NCBI GenBank assembly: GCA_043228905.1
Contig: JBHGNT010000015.1
Location: forward strand, 2,108,001-2,172,000
Source: Azolla caroliniana
Taxonomy: Eukaryota > Polypodiophyta
Reading direction: 5' to 3'
DNA length: 64,000 bases
Shown: one piece after another, positions 24,909 through 36,539 of the stretch
Layout of the letters: each line of letters opens with the position of its first letter
Position numbering within the stretch: position 1 is the stretch's first letter
Notes under the pieces: model-generated
What the model was told of the DNA's origin: nothing
Databases searched by the model: none
Seen by the model: the letters and a program-made list of their open reading frames with translations, nothing else
Made by a program: the position numbers and the translations under genes

Positions 24909-25315
24909 GATGAAAGACTCGTTCGACGACATGTTCAAGTTAACCGGCTCCAACTACTCAGTGTGGAAGTCGAAGATGAAAGACATGCTCATGTGCAAAG
25001 ACCTCCGGCTGTCGGTGCAGTTCGGAGATAAAAGACCAGACAAGATTGATGCATCAACTTGGAAAGTCATCCATCTGAAGGCAGAAACATACATAAGGTG
25101 TTTTATAGACATAAGTCTATACAACAACTTTGATGAAGAGACGAGTGTCGACGTCCTCTAGAAGAAGATTGACGTGATGTTCGAAAAACAAGAATGCCGT
25201 GAACAGAGTCTCAGTTTTCAAAAAAATCGTGAGACTCCGGTATCAAGACAGCTCCAACATGGCGGAGCACATTAATGCCTTCCAAGGACTAATGAATCAA
25301 ATCACCTCTCTAGAA

Positions 25316-25330
25316 CCCGGGGACTCCACT
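25316..25330 (+). repeat. M1 left terminal inverted repeat
   Basis: cccggggactccact; 12 of 15 positions match the inverted right end at 32513-32527. Adjacent sequence (ttgtatcacatg...ttcat) is also loosely mirrored. Confidence 0.65.
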
Positions 25331-25722
25331 ATATATAAGACGGTTGTATCACATGCGTTCATGACATCATTTATAAACCCCTTATACGTATGGTTTTTAC
25401 TATTTTAGTGACCCTTTTGTAGAAAAAAGATTAATAAAAATACCCCTTACTACCAATATATTTTTTGATAACCACCTATTTTAAATACCCTTACATATAA
25501 AATATACATGCACACATAGTTTCCAATCCTAGAAGGGATCAATGACTGCCTTTACAATTGATGACTCACAAAATTATGAATGAAAATTAAACATCATACG
25601 CAATTCCTAGAAATGCTTCATCAAGTGCCACATAGATTGAAAACACAATGTGTAAAGTACAAAGTAATGCACACACAATTAGGAAAAGTAGTACCGACGG
25701 AAACTAATATGCCCTCGGAAGT

Positions 25723-25956
25723 GGAGAGAGGCGAGTCCAGCGTACACTATTTCGTGTGTCAACAACCTGGTCATTACGCGACGTAGTGCCCAGAAGCATG
25801 CCCTTTCTGGCCCTGCATGGTGAACACTCGCTCTGTCACACCCCTAGGGTTAATCCGGAAACTAGGCATCGTCGTTGGCAGCCATCGCTTCGACATCTCT
25901 GCGGTAGTGCTTGCCCTAGACACCCCGGGAGCATACCCAATACCCAAAAACACTAG
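25723..25956 (+). pseudogene. Ty3 gag-knuckle/protease fragment inside M1
   Basis: Plus frame reads YFVCQQPGHYAT then a stop then CPE, a degenerate CX2CX4HX4C knuckle with the first Cys replaced by Tyr. It continues into RKLGIVVGSHRFDISAVV and LDTPGAYP, a pattern seen at the protease end of some plant Ty3/gypsy elements. About 80 codons with no flanking gag or RT. It is either captured by M1 or an older insertion remnant. Confidence 0.5.
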
Positions 25957-26397
25957 AGGTATAACTTATATAAGCCACATATAAGTTTTTTTTTAGTTTA
26001 TTGAGACATATGAAGAATATAGAGTGATAAAAAACTATGTAATTTACAATAAAACAATCTTGAACTTGACATATATATCTCAAAGAGCACATATGGAACA
26101 ATCCAAAATGCATATCAATAATGAAATTACTAACAAATTAACATTATGTTTGGTTTCATGGATAGACTCATATGAAGCCATAACGTTATTTTTTCTCAAA
26201 CACATTGATCAAACAAATGACAACCTATTTTATATTTCCATTTGTACTTGATTGTATGTGTTGAGACAAAATTGTTGACAAATCACTCTGTGGAGGGCAT
26301 AATGGTAACCAAGATCCATCAATCTTGCATTTTACCTTCACCATTGCCTTATTTTTATATCCATGAAGTGTTGTATCTATTAAATCAAATTTTGCAT

Positions 26398-26481
26398 CTA
26401 TAAAAAAACAGTTTTCACATATATTAGCATATTATTCATAACTACAAACAATATTAAGGTTTAAAGTACAAACATGCTTAC
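26398..26481 (-). other. Probable 84-bp intron in M1 gene
   Basis: Minus strand gtaagcatg donor and ttttttatag acceptor. Removal keeps the reading frame open for a further 58 codons to a stop. The intron argues that this sequence was copied at the DNA level rather than from mRNA. Confidence 0.6.
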
Positions 26482-26773
26482 CACTTGTAGTGTCATTAAA
26501 AGTCTTGAGAACTTCCAACGAAAACTTGATATAGGCCTTGTCATCTATTTTAGATAAGTTTATTGATTCATCTTGTTGGCGTAACCCCCTTCGAGCATAA
26601 TATCGTTTGTCATGACTTTGGCTCTTAATATGACTTCTAAAAAATTTATTAAGACACACATTTTCTACTTTTGCTTCCATAGAACCAGCACCATAGGGTT
26701 CTCCACACTCATTGCACCATAATCTTATGACTATTTTTCCACAAAAATCCTCAACCTTCAACTCAAATTTATA

Positions 26774-27027
26774 ATCTCGAGGAATTGTAGCATTACTTAA
26801 TTTTACATGTATCCAATTACATTCTATCATCCATGACCTAAAACATCTCTAGGAATCTTATCCTTGATTGTTTCAATTGGAGATGTATCTTTAAGATTGT
26901 ATCTCGAGGAATTGTAGCATTACTTAATTTTACATGTATCCTATTACATTCTATCATCCATGACCTAAAACATCTCGAGGAATCTTATCCTTGATTGTTT
27001 CAATTGGAGATGTATCTTTAAGATTGT
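26774..27027. repeat. 127-bp tandem duplication
   Basis: 26774-26900 and 26901-27027 are nearly identical (one difference is tctagg versus tcgagg). Not a multiple of three, so it shifts the overlapping gene frame. Near identity implies a recent event. Confidence 0.92.
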
Positions 27028-28485
27028 CCCCAGCTTGACTCAACAATGAACCCTCAACATTCGTACATGATTCTTTTGAAGAGACATTTTGTTTATCAAT
27101 GCTAGGCTTGATATAGACTTTATTTTCTTTTAAACACCATTTCTCTTCTTGTTTCCCATTCAAAATATTTTTTTTGTGTACACAATGGAAAATAGTTCAT
27201 AAAATATACCGTCCTCAATTATTTCCACTTAGATCTTTGCATATGTAAGAGCTCCTCTCACACTTACAATGCCAAAAGGTTTATCTTCATCATCCCTCTC
27301 ATGTTCAAACACTTCAATAATAGATACTTCATCCATTATCTACACATAGAATGGTTCACCTATCACTTTTCATATAACCATACATCATATATATGTGTGT
27401 ATGTGTGCATTGTGAATGTGGTCTTCATGTGTGATTTGTGTGTACATATGTATGTTCCATACATCATATATGTTTGTATGTGGTATGCATGTGTGTTGTT
27501 TGTTATGTTTGTGTGTGTGTATGTATGTTGCATAGATCATATATGTTTGTATGTGGTATGCATTTGTGTTGTTTGTTATGTTTGTGTGTGTGTATGTATG
27601 TTCCATACATCATATATATTTGTATGTGGTGTGTATGTGTGTTGTTTGTTATGTTTGTGTGTGTGTATGTATGTTCCATACATCGTATATGTTTGTGTGT
27701 GGTATGCATGTTTATGTGTGTATATGTATGCATGCATGCATGCGTGTGTGTGTGTTGATGTGTATGTATGTATGTATGTATGTTTGTATGTATGTTTGTA
27801 TGTATGTATGTATGTATGTATGTATGTATGTATGTATGTATGTATGTGTATATAGGTATTGTATGGATTGTATTGCAAATTTGAATGTGTATATAGGTAT
27901 GTGTGTATGTATGTACGCAGTGTATTGTATTTTATTTAATTGCATTTATTGTATGTATAGCATGTGTGATGTGTGACATGTGTTATGCTTGTGTGTATGT
28001 ATGTATGTTCTATACAACATATATATGTGTCCATATGTGTATGTATATTCTAAACATGTGTGTACGTGTGTGCGTGTGTGTGTTTATGTATGTATAATGT
28101 ATTGTACTGTATTCCATGTGTATGTATGTGTGTGTACATATTGTATTGTATGACATTGTATGTGTTATGTGTAAATGTGTATGTAAATGTGTGTACATAT
28201 TGTATTGTATGTATGTGCTATGTGTAACAGTGTATGTATGTATGTGTTATGTGTAAATGTGTATGTATGTGAGTGTATATAGGTATGTGTGTATGTATGT
28301 AAATATTGTATTGTATTGTATTGTATTAATTTCCTTTATTGTATATATTGTATGTATGGCATGTGTGTATGATTGTATATGTTATGTGAGTGTGTGTATG
28401 CCTAAGAATTTATATGTTGGTTTATGTATGTGTGCATCATGTATGTATGATGTTTGTACTTATGTGTACCTGTAAAATATTTGTC

Positions 28486-28690
28486 GAGTAGTTGTGGCAG
28501 CCCCGACAGAGAATAAGGGTGAGCAAAAGCAGCACAAGAAGGGCGAGCGGCGGTGGCGGCGACAGCAAAACGAGAACAGAGGCGGCAAAACAAGGACATA
28601 AGCAACAAGGGGAGAAGAGGCGACAACGGCAATGAGGAGAGAAGAGGAGGTAGAGCAAAGGAGGAGGCGGCAAAAATCAAATTAAAAGTT
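28486..28690 (+). other. GC- and purine-rich island inside satellite
   Basis: About 200 bp of purine-rich, GC-rich sequence (ggcggc, gagaagagg motifs) sharply different from the ATGT repeats on both sides. It is open in more than one frame, but no product is recognised. Confidence 0.6.
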
Positions 28691-28739
28691 GAATGTTTGA
28701 ATCTTATGTTTAGTATGTATGTTATGTATGTATGTTATG

Positions 28740-29760
28740 TATGTATGTGCACATAATGTATGCATGTATGAATGAATGGATATATATATATATGTATGTA
28801 TGTAATGTATGCATAAAATATGTATGCTTGCATGAATAAACATGAATGAATGAATATATTAATGTACATATGTGTACATTGTATATATGTAAATTGTAAT
28901 ATGTAATGTATGTATATTTGTATGTATATGCATATATGTGTATGTGGATGTTTGTTTGTAATATGTATGTATGTGTATGTATAATACATATTGTTCGTAA
29001 GCATGAGACTACGTTTACTAGCGATACATTCCCTTTTATATCTCTTTATGTCTCTTGTAGTTCATATGCCCGGGACTACACATGGTAGTCGGGATTTTGT
29101 ATTTCATTTTTATTCATGTTGTATCTCCAACCCTACACTCTATCACATAGCGCGGTGTTATATTTGTCACCGGCTTATGAACTCACCCCTTGCAAATCTT
29201 TAAAATTTAAGCCCTACCCCTCCCCAACTTTCTCCTATTTTCAGGCCTACCCCTCCCCTACTTTCTCCTATTTCTAGCCCAACCCCCCTTATTTTCAGCC
29301 CCATTTTTTCCTATTCTCACTCATACCCCTCTCCCACATATTTTTTATTTTTTCTTTAGAATGTTTTCACTTATCACTTTAATAATTTAACTTAATCATT
29401 CATACCCCTCATATATATATATATATTTACATACACATACATACATATTACAAGAAAAACATCCACACACACATAATACAAATATACATACATTACATAT
29501 TACATATATACACATATGTACGTTCATATATTCATTCATTCATGTTTATTCATGCAAGCATACATATTTTATGCACACATTATATATACATACACATACA
29601 AATATACATACATTACATATTACATATATACACATATGTACGTTCATATATTCATTCATTCATGTTTATTCATGCAAGCATACATATTTTATGCACACAT
29701 TATATATATATATATATATATTCATTCATTCATACATGCATACATACATTCATACTAAAC
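28740..29760. repeat. Long inverted repeat around a unique spacer
   Basis: Sequence at about 28740-28960 recurs as the reverse complement at about 29450-29750. The right arm is itself a tandem duplication with an exact 120-bp period (29461-29580 and 29581-29700). On the left arm the plus strand is TG-rich and on the right AC-rich. The 28991-29440 interval between the arms is mostly not satellite. Confidence 0.8.
28991..29400. other. Non-satellite spacer within inverted repeat
   Basis: About 400 bp without ATGT repeats, containing cccgggactacacatgg (about 29069) that faintly resembles the M1 left end, and several C-rich repeats (cctacccctcccc). It may be an older nested element or the original M1 internal sequence. 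Confidence 0.35.
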
Positions 29761-32218
29761 ATAACATTCAAACATTCATGTACGAATGTACATATGTGTA
29801 TGCATAAGTAAATGTACATGATTCAATGTATATGGATGTGTGATTGTAATATGTGCATAATATCTATGTATATATGTGTATGTATATGTAGCAATGTATA
29901 AATGAATATATGTATGTCCATGTACGAATGTACATATGTGTATGCATATATCCATATGTAATGTATGTATGTATGTATGTGTGTATGTATGTGTATGCAT
30001 ATATCCATATGATAATGTACAATGATTCAATGTGTATGGCTGTGTGATTGTAATATGTGCATAATATTTATGTATATATCTAATGTATGTATATGTAGCA
30101 ATGTATAAATTAATATAGGTATGTCCATGTACAAATGTACATATGTGTATGCATATATCCATATGTAATGTATGTATGTATGTATGTATGTATGTATGTA
30201 TGTATGTATGTATGTATGTATGTATGTATGTATGTATGTATGTATGTATGCATGCATGCATGCATGTATGTATGTATGCGTGTGTGTGTGTGTATGTGTA
30301 TGTGTATGCATATATCCATATGTTAATGTACATGATTCAATGTATATGAATGTGTGATTGTAATATATGCATATGCAACGTATGTATGTACATGCATGAA
30401 TGTACATATGTGTATATACGTAATATGTAATGTATGTATGTTTGTAAGTGTAATAGTGTATGCATATATGTATACATGAGTGTGTGGATGCTTGTTCGTA
30501 ATATTTATGTATATATGTATGTATTGCAGTTTGTGATGATATGTATGTACATATGTAATGTATGTATATATGTATGTGTATGTAACGTATATTACGTGTA
30601 TGCATGTATGTTATGTATGTATATATATGTATGGATGTATGTTTGTAAAACTTATAACATTGTAGGCATATGTATGTATATATATGGTGATATGTGGAAT
30701 ATGTATGTATGTATATGTATGCTGCATGCATATATGTATATGTCAATATACATGATTCAATGAGTATGAATGTGTTTTGTAATATGTGCATAATATGTAT
30801 GTATATATCCAATGTATGTATGTGTATGTATATGTGCGTGCGTGTATGTGATCATATGTACGTAAATGTATGAATGTATGTAGGCGTATATATGTAATGT
30901 ATTTCTGTATGTATATTTTTGGGATATTTTCATGTTTAGTATGTATATGGCTCCTATATGGATGTATGTTTGTAATATGTACGTAATATGCATGTATATA
31001 TCCAATGTATGTGTAAGTATACATATACCTAATGTGTGTGTGTGTATGTAAGTATTGTGGTTTGTAATTTATGTATGCGTAAATTTTTATATTGTGTAAT
31101 AGGTATGGATTATATGGTATGTAATATCTAATTTATTTATGTGTGTGTGCACGTGTATGTATATGTAAAGTATACATATACCTAATGTGTGTGTGTGTAT
31201 GTAAGTATTGTGGTTTGTATGGTCCAGTATAATCTATATATATGGTGATATGTGGAATATGTATTTACATATGTAATATATCGATGTATGTATCTATATA
31301 TGTATATATGTAATTTATGTATGTGTAAATTTGTATATTGTGTAATAGGTATGGATTATATGCTATGTAATATCTAATTTATTTATGTGTGTGTGCACGT
31401 GTATATATATGTAATATATGTAAAACATGTATGTGTATGTGTATATATATAATATGTAATTTATTTTTTTGTGTTTTGTATGTATATATGCGTTTGTGTA
31501 TGTATATATGTAACATGTAATTTTATTGAATGTATTATGTATATATGTACGTATGTCAATATATATGGTTGATTCTAATATGTATGCAGTATGTAATGCA
31601 TGCATGTATGTGTATGTACATATTTACATATGGTAATATATATTTGTACATATATTTATGTTTAGTCAAAATGCATGTATAAATGGGTGTAATGTATGTA
31701 TATACATATTCATGATCATGTAATGTTTGAATGTATGTGGTATGCATGTGTGATGTGTGTTATGTTCGTGTGTGTATGTATGTATGTACATATTGTATTG
31801 TATTGTATGTATGGAATGTCTATATATGTGTATGTATGTGTATATATATAATATGTAATTTTTTTTGTGTGTGTTTGGTTTGTATATTTACATTTGTACA
31901 TATATAATTGTGTGTATAATAATATATGTGTGTAATATGTAATATATAAAATATGTTTGTAAGAATGTGTATGTATATATGTAATATGTATTAATTTTTA
32001 TGTAAGTATTATGTATATATGTATGTCAATATATATGACCGATTCTAATATGTATGTGTGTATGTTCATATTTACATATGGTAATATATATTTGTACTGT
32101 GTACATATATTTATGTTTAGTCAGTATGCATGTATAAATGGGTGTAATGTATGCATATACATCGTCATGGATGTAATGTTTGAATGTAGGTATATATGCA
32201 TGCATGCATGCATGCATG

Positions 32219-32250
<32 letters not shown>

Positions 32251-32280
32251 TGTATGTATGTATGTATGTATGTATGCTAA

Positions 32281-32512
32281 TCCAAATTTAAGTATTGTTT
32301 GTATAATATATTCTTTACTATCTCATTGAAATATCTAATATTTCATGGGCTTATGTAATTTTTTTCCCAACATAATTGATAATACCCTTATGTAAATATA
32401 TTTTCAAATCTTTATTAATACCCTTATATATATATATATTATGTATCTCACTTCTCACTGATTAATTTAAACCCCTTTTGATGAACTCACGTGCTATCAT
32501 ACAAGTTTTGAC
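32281..32512. other. M1 right subterminal region
   Basis: AT-rich, no ORF. Contains tataccctt-like motifs mirrored in the M1 left subterminal region (about 25440-25500). Confidence 0.4.
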
Positions 32513-32527
32513 AGTGAAGCCCCCAGG
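32513..32527 (-). repeat. M1 right terminal inverted repeat
   Basis: agtgaagcccccagg, complement of the left end with three mismatches, directly followed by the ctctagaa duplication. Confidence 0.65.
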
Positions 32528-32803
32528 CTCTAGAAGTACCTCTTGCCGATGAGGTATTAACATTGTTGCTGCTGGGATCCCTTCCGGACAACTGGGAGAT
32601 ACTGGTTGTCACATTAGGCAACGCGGGACTGCATGGGAAACACTTATCCCTAGAGTAGGTGAAGCCGAGCTTATTGAATGAAGAAGCTCACCGGAAGGAT
32701 TGAGAGTCCAATACCGACCAGAAGGCCCTTGTCACGGAAAAGTGACACGAATCGAGGAAGAGGCCGAAATCAAAGTCGGACAAGGTCGAAGTCGAGAGGA
32801 AGG

Positions 32804-33257
32804 CCCACGTGCTTCTATTGTGGGAAGCCGGGGCACTTTCAAAAGAATTGTCGACATTTCTAAAAGGAAAAAGAGGGAGCCGATAGTGTGCCGCCGAAGA
32901 AGATTTTAGACAGCAAGAACACCTCGACAATCGCGACAAGTGAGGAGGAATTGTTGCTCATCAGTGAGCAAAACAAAGTAAACCTTGTTGGCGATGAACC
33001 GACATGGGTGGCTGATTCGAGTGCATCATTCCCACGTGCTTCTATTGTGGGAAGCTGGGGCACTTTCAAAAGAATTGTCGAAATTTCTAAAAGGAAAAAG
33101 AAGGAGCCGATAATGTGCCGCCGAAGAAGATTTCGGACAGCAAGAACACCTCAGCAATCGCGACAAGTGAGGAGGAGTTGTTGCTCATCAGTGAGCAAAA
33201 CGAAGTAAACCTTGTTGGCGATGAACCGACATGGGTGGTCGATTCGAGTGCATCATT
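32804..33257 (+). repeat. 227-bp tandem duplication in C2
   Basis: 32804-33030 and 33031-33257 each hold the zinc knuckle through the protease active-site segment of C2. The unit is not a multiple of three, so the second copy is in another frame. Confidence 0.9.
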
Positions 33258-34067
33258 CCACCTAACCTCCGACTGGAAATGCTTCTCATCTTACAGAGCT
33301 AGAGATCTCGGATCTGTAAAGATGGGAAATGATGGAGCATGCCGAATCATCGGCATAGGAGATGTGTGTCTGATGACATCGACCAGGTGCAGACTAGTAT
33401 TGAGAGATGTTCTACACGTGTCGGAAGTTCGACTGAACTCGATATCAGTCGGTCGGTTGGATGATGAAGGCTACATGGGTAGCATCCGGAATGGTGTCAT
33501 GAAGTTCTGCTAGGGGAGCCTGATCGTGGCTTGAGCCCGGAAAACCAACACATTGTACATAATGAATGCTTGATTATGCCGAGGAGAAGTAAACGTGGCA
33601 GCCAACACAACCAGTGAGTTGTGGCACAAGAGGCTATGCCACATGAGCCAGAAGGGAATGTAGATGCTAACCGAAAAGAAACTCCTACCAGAGGTAAAGA
33701 AAGTGTGCCATCTAGATAAGTGTGCCGATTGCTTGCCCGGCAAACAAAATCGAACCTCATTCCGATTGAGACCCCCGATAAGGAAGAAAATGCCACTGGA
33801 ACTCATGCAGACGGACGTATGCTACGTGGATACAAAGTCGCATGCTGGTTCATAGTATTTCGTGACCTTCATAGACGATCGTAGTCGGAAGTTGTGGGCT
33901 TCCGTGCTGAAGACGAAGGATTAGGTGCTATTCGTCTTCAAAGAGTTCCAAACGAGGGTCGAGAGGGAAACCAACCGAAAACTGAAAGCAATCCGAGCGG
34001 ATAATGGCAGAGAGTACCGTAGACCGTTCGAAGAATATTGCCGGGCACAAGGAATCCGGCTCGAGTA

Positions 34068-34614
34068 TGTCGAGAATCGTGACCGGCCACAACTGGCTTC
34101 TCGTTCGGATGTTCGGGTGCAAGGAACGTAAAGTAGAATGTGCTTAGATAGAGTACGAAAACAAAAATAGCACAAGAGATAGAAACACACGATTTTAACG
34201 TGGAAACCCGAAATGGGAAAAACCACAGGGGTCCACAAACCCCGAGAAACAGAATCACTATGCTGAAAAAAAAGGAGTACAACTAGAAGCTCCGAGGCAA
34301 CGACCTCGAGATTCTACTTCGTCAACAGACGGCTACAGAGTTACACACGCACTCACTCTCACTCGCTTACTGTTACACAATTACCTTCTAAGTAACCTTT
34401 TTAACAATCACACATACTCATATGATTGCCCTAAGTACTTATATACTAGTACACCTTTTGGATAATTTACAAGTGTAGCCCATAAGGGCATATTTAGACT
34501 ATTTACAAGTATAGTCTTCTGAGTTGGTTGTCTACACGATTTCGGTTTCGGCCTCGGCCATTCCTCATCAACTCGGTTCTTCTCTTCCCATCCGGAGGGA
34601 CCCGTTTCCTAACA
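34068..34614 (-). mobile_element. Solo copia LTR (C2-type) in C2 integrase
   Basis: 547 bp, TG...CA, flanked by perfect gagta duplications (34063-34067 and 34615-34619). The integrase reading stops at RLE and resumes beyond it. Related to the C2 LTR in inverted orientation. Confidence 0.92.
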
Positions 34615-35731
34615 GAGTATACCATGCCAAAGACGCTAGAGCTTAATGGGTTGGCCGAGAGAATGAACCGGACCGTAATGGAGAGGATGCAAAGTATGCT
34701 TGCACATGCAAAGTTACCAAAGATGTTCTGGGTTGAGGCGCTAATGAGGACAGTGTATGTGATCAATCGATCACCCTTAGTACCCTTGGACGGTGATATT
34801 CCACAAAGGGTGTGGGGTGGCAAAGATGTTGAGGGTGTTCGGTTGTCTTGCATATGTACATGTTGCAAAGGATCAGAGGGGGAAGCTACATCCAAAATCT
34901 TGCCCATGCATATTTCTTAGCTACGACAATGATGAATTCGGCTATCGGCTATGGGACTTAGCCGAGAAGAAAGTGATTAGGAGCTGCTATATTGACTTCA
35001 TGGAGGAAAAGATAATAGGTGATTGGAAGATCGAGAATATGTTTCCAACTACCAAATTGAGCCGAGTCAACGCTCGGCCAAAACGAGTAGAAGTCGATTC
35101 GATCGAAATCGAATCCGAACCAATTGTCCGATTTAATACTCAGCAAAATCCAAAACCGACTGAAGAACAAAGGGAATCGGCCAAACAAGGAACTGAATTT
35201 GACTTGGCCGAAGAAATCGAAGAAGAACCGACCATGCCGAATGGAGGCCGAAGATACCCCCTGAGAGAAAGAAGAGCCCCCCAAAGATTTCCGGATGAAG
35301 AGCGTGTACTACTAACTGATGAGGGGGAGCCGGAAAGATTTGAAGAAGCTAAACACGATACCCACAACCGAAAGTGGTTAAGTGCCATGCAAGAGGAGAT
35401 GGATTCCTTGCATGAGAACCATACATACGAATTGATCGAGTTGCCAAAAGGGAAGAAGGCGCTACGGAATAAGTGGGTATACAAACTAAAGCAGAGAGAT
35501 TGTGGAAATCCACCTAGATACAAAGCACAAATTTTCGTGAAAGGTTTCTAGCAAAAGAAGGGTGTCGATTTCGACGAAATATTTGACCCGGTCGTGAAGA
35601 TGACGTCAATCTGAACAGTGTTGAGCATAACGGCCAACACGAATCTCAAAGTCGAGCAATTGGATGTCAAGATGGCATTTCTGCACGGTGATCTCGAAGA
35701 GGAGATCTATATGCACCCGCCGGAAGGATTC

Positions 35732-36539
35732 TATTGGGAGACAGGTCCCTCCGGATGGGAAGGGAGAAGAACAGTGCCGACGAACAAACTCGGCCGAGGC
35801 CGAAACGGTATGAGGAGTACCCGGCTACGGAGAGCCGGATGATACAGGCCCGGTATGAACCGGATGAGGAGTACCTGGCTACGGAGAGCCGGATGGTGCA
35901 GGCCCGGTATGAACCGGATGAGGAGTACCCGGCTACGGAGAGCCGGATGATGCAGACCCGATATGAACCGGATGAGGAGTACCCGGCTACGGAGAGCCGG
36001 ATAGTGCAGGCCCGGTATGAACCGGATGAGGAGTACCCGGCTACGGAGAGCCGGATGATGTAGACCCGGTATGAACCGGAGGAAGAGACATATTCGTAAA
36101 TATGTTTCTGAGAGCCCATTGTGGCTACATTTGTAAATAGCCGAAAAGTCATATTAGTATAAATATGACTTAGGGCAAACTAATGTGTGTGGTTTTTCAT
36201 TCTTTCTTGTTGGTGCAAGAAGAAGAGAGAGCGCGTAACTGTACAGAGAGAGAGAGAGAGAGAACGAGGTCGTTGCCTCTGTTGTAACCGCCGCCTGTGG
36301 CGAAGATCGTGAGTCCGAGGTCGTTGCCTCCGCGTACTCACTGTGTTGTACATTCATACATAGTGACAATTTGCAGCTTGTGGGCTGCCGTGGTTTTTTC
36401 CCTAGTTTGGGGTTTTCCACGTTAACCTCCTGTGTAGTGTGTGTGTATCTTCCTCTCCTTTGTATCGTGTTTTTCTGTGTGTCATTCTACGCTCGGTTGT
36501 GGCCGAGCGTCGCGCATAAGGAACGTGTGGTTCCCGTCA
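35732..36539 (+). mobile_element. Solo copia LTR (C1-type) in C2 RT
   Basis: 808 bp, flanked by perfect gattc duplications (35727-35731 and 36540-36544). Its first dinucleotide is TA instead of TG, a point mutation at the end. Carries five 53-54 bp U3 units (about 35805-36080), tataaatatgac promoter text and a short GA run. Confidence 0.92.

Larger units (their letters stand above)
26224..27336 (-). pseudogene. Unrecognised intron-containing gene carried by M1
   Basis: Minus-strand gene-like unit. ATG at 27336 opens MDEVSIIEVFEHERDDEDKP. Coding-like text continues through 27163-26954 with stops and shifts, then an open block down to 26482. A GT donor (26480-26481) and AG acceptor (26398-26399) bound an 84-bp intron. 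The last exon 26397-26224 continues in frame and ends in TAG. The middle block has a possible zinc site: CNEC, a later Cys, then HIKSQSH. A 127-bp tandem duplication (26774-27027) disrupts it. I do not recognise the family; it could be a captured host gene or an accessory transposon gene. Confidence 0.5.
27380..32280. repeat. ATGT-derived satellite block, about 4.9 kb
   Basis: Long stretches dominated by tgta/tatg tetranucleotides. Pure ATGT runs occur at about 27757-27847, 30169-30250 and 32214-32276. Larger repeats are built from them: a roughly 200-bp unit containing gattcaatg...tgtgattgtaatatgtgcataatat (29820, 30018, 30334, 30755), a unit around 31017 and 31177 (acctaatgtgtgtgtgtgta), and a segment at 31550-31740 that recurs at 32030-32190. 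ORFs here encode only MYVC-type or HTYI-type repeats and are not genes. Confidence 0.9.
25316..32527. mobile_element. TIR element M1 (7.2 kb) inserted in C2 gag
   Basis: C2 gag reads up to 25315 and resumes at 32528 with 8 bp repeated (ctctagaa, 25308-25315 and 32528-32535). The ends match as inverted repeats: cccggggactccact versus the complement of agtgaagcccccagg, 12 of 15, with weaker similarity for about 40 bp more. An 8-bp duplication suggests hAT (8 bp) or Mutator-like (8-11 bp). The termini do not match a canonical hAT end, so I favour Mutator-like, weakly. No transposase is visible. Cargo: a Ty3 fragment, a decayed intron-containing gene and about 5 kb of ATGT satellite. Confidence 0.7.

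Noticed and set aside
27301-32280. Many long ORFs on both strands (MYVC, HTYI repeats)
   Set aside because: They are translations of ATGT/ACAT tetranucleotide repeats and open in all frames; no domain or codon bias.
32678-32939. Second gag gene at 32.7 kb
   Set aside because: It is the continuation of C2 gag after the M1 insertion.
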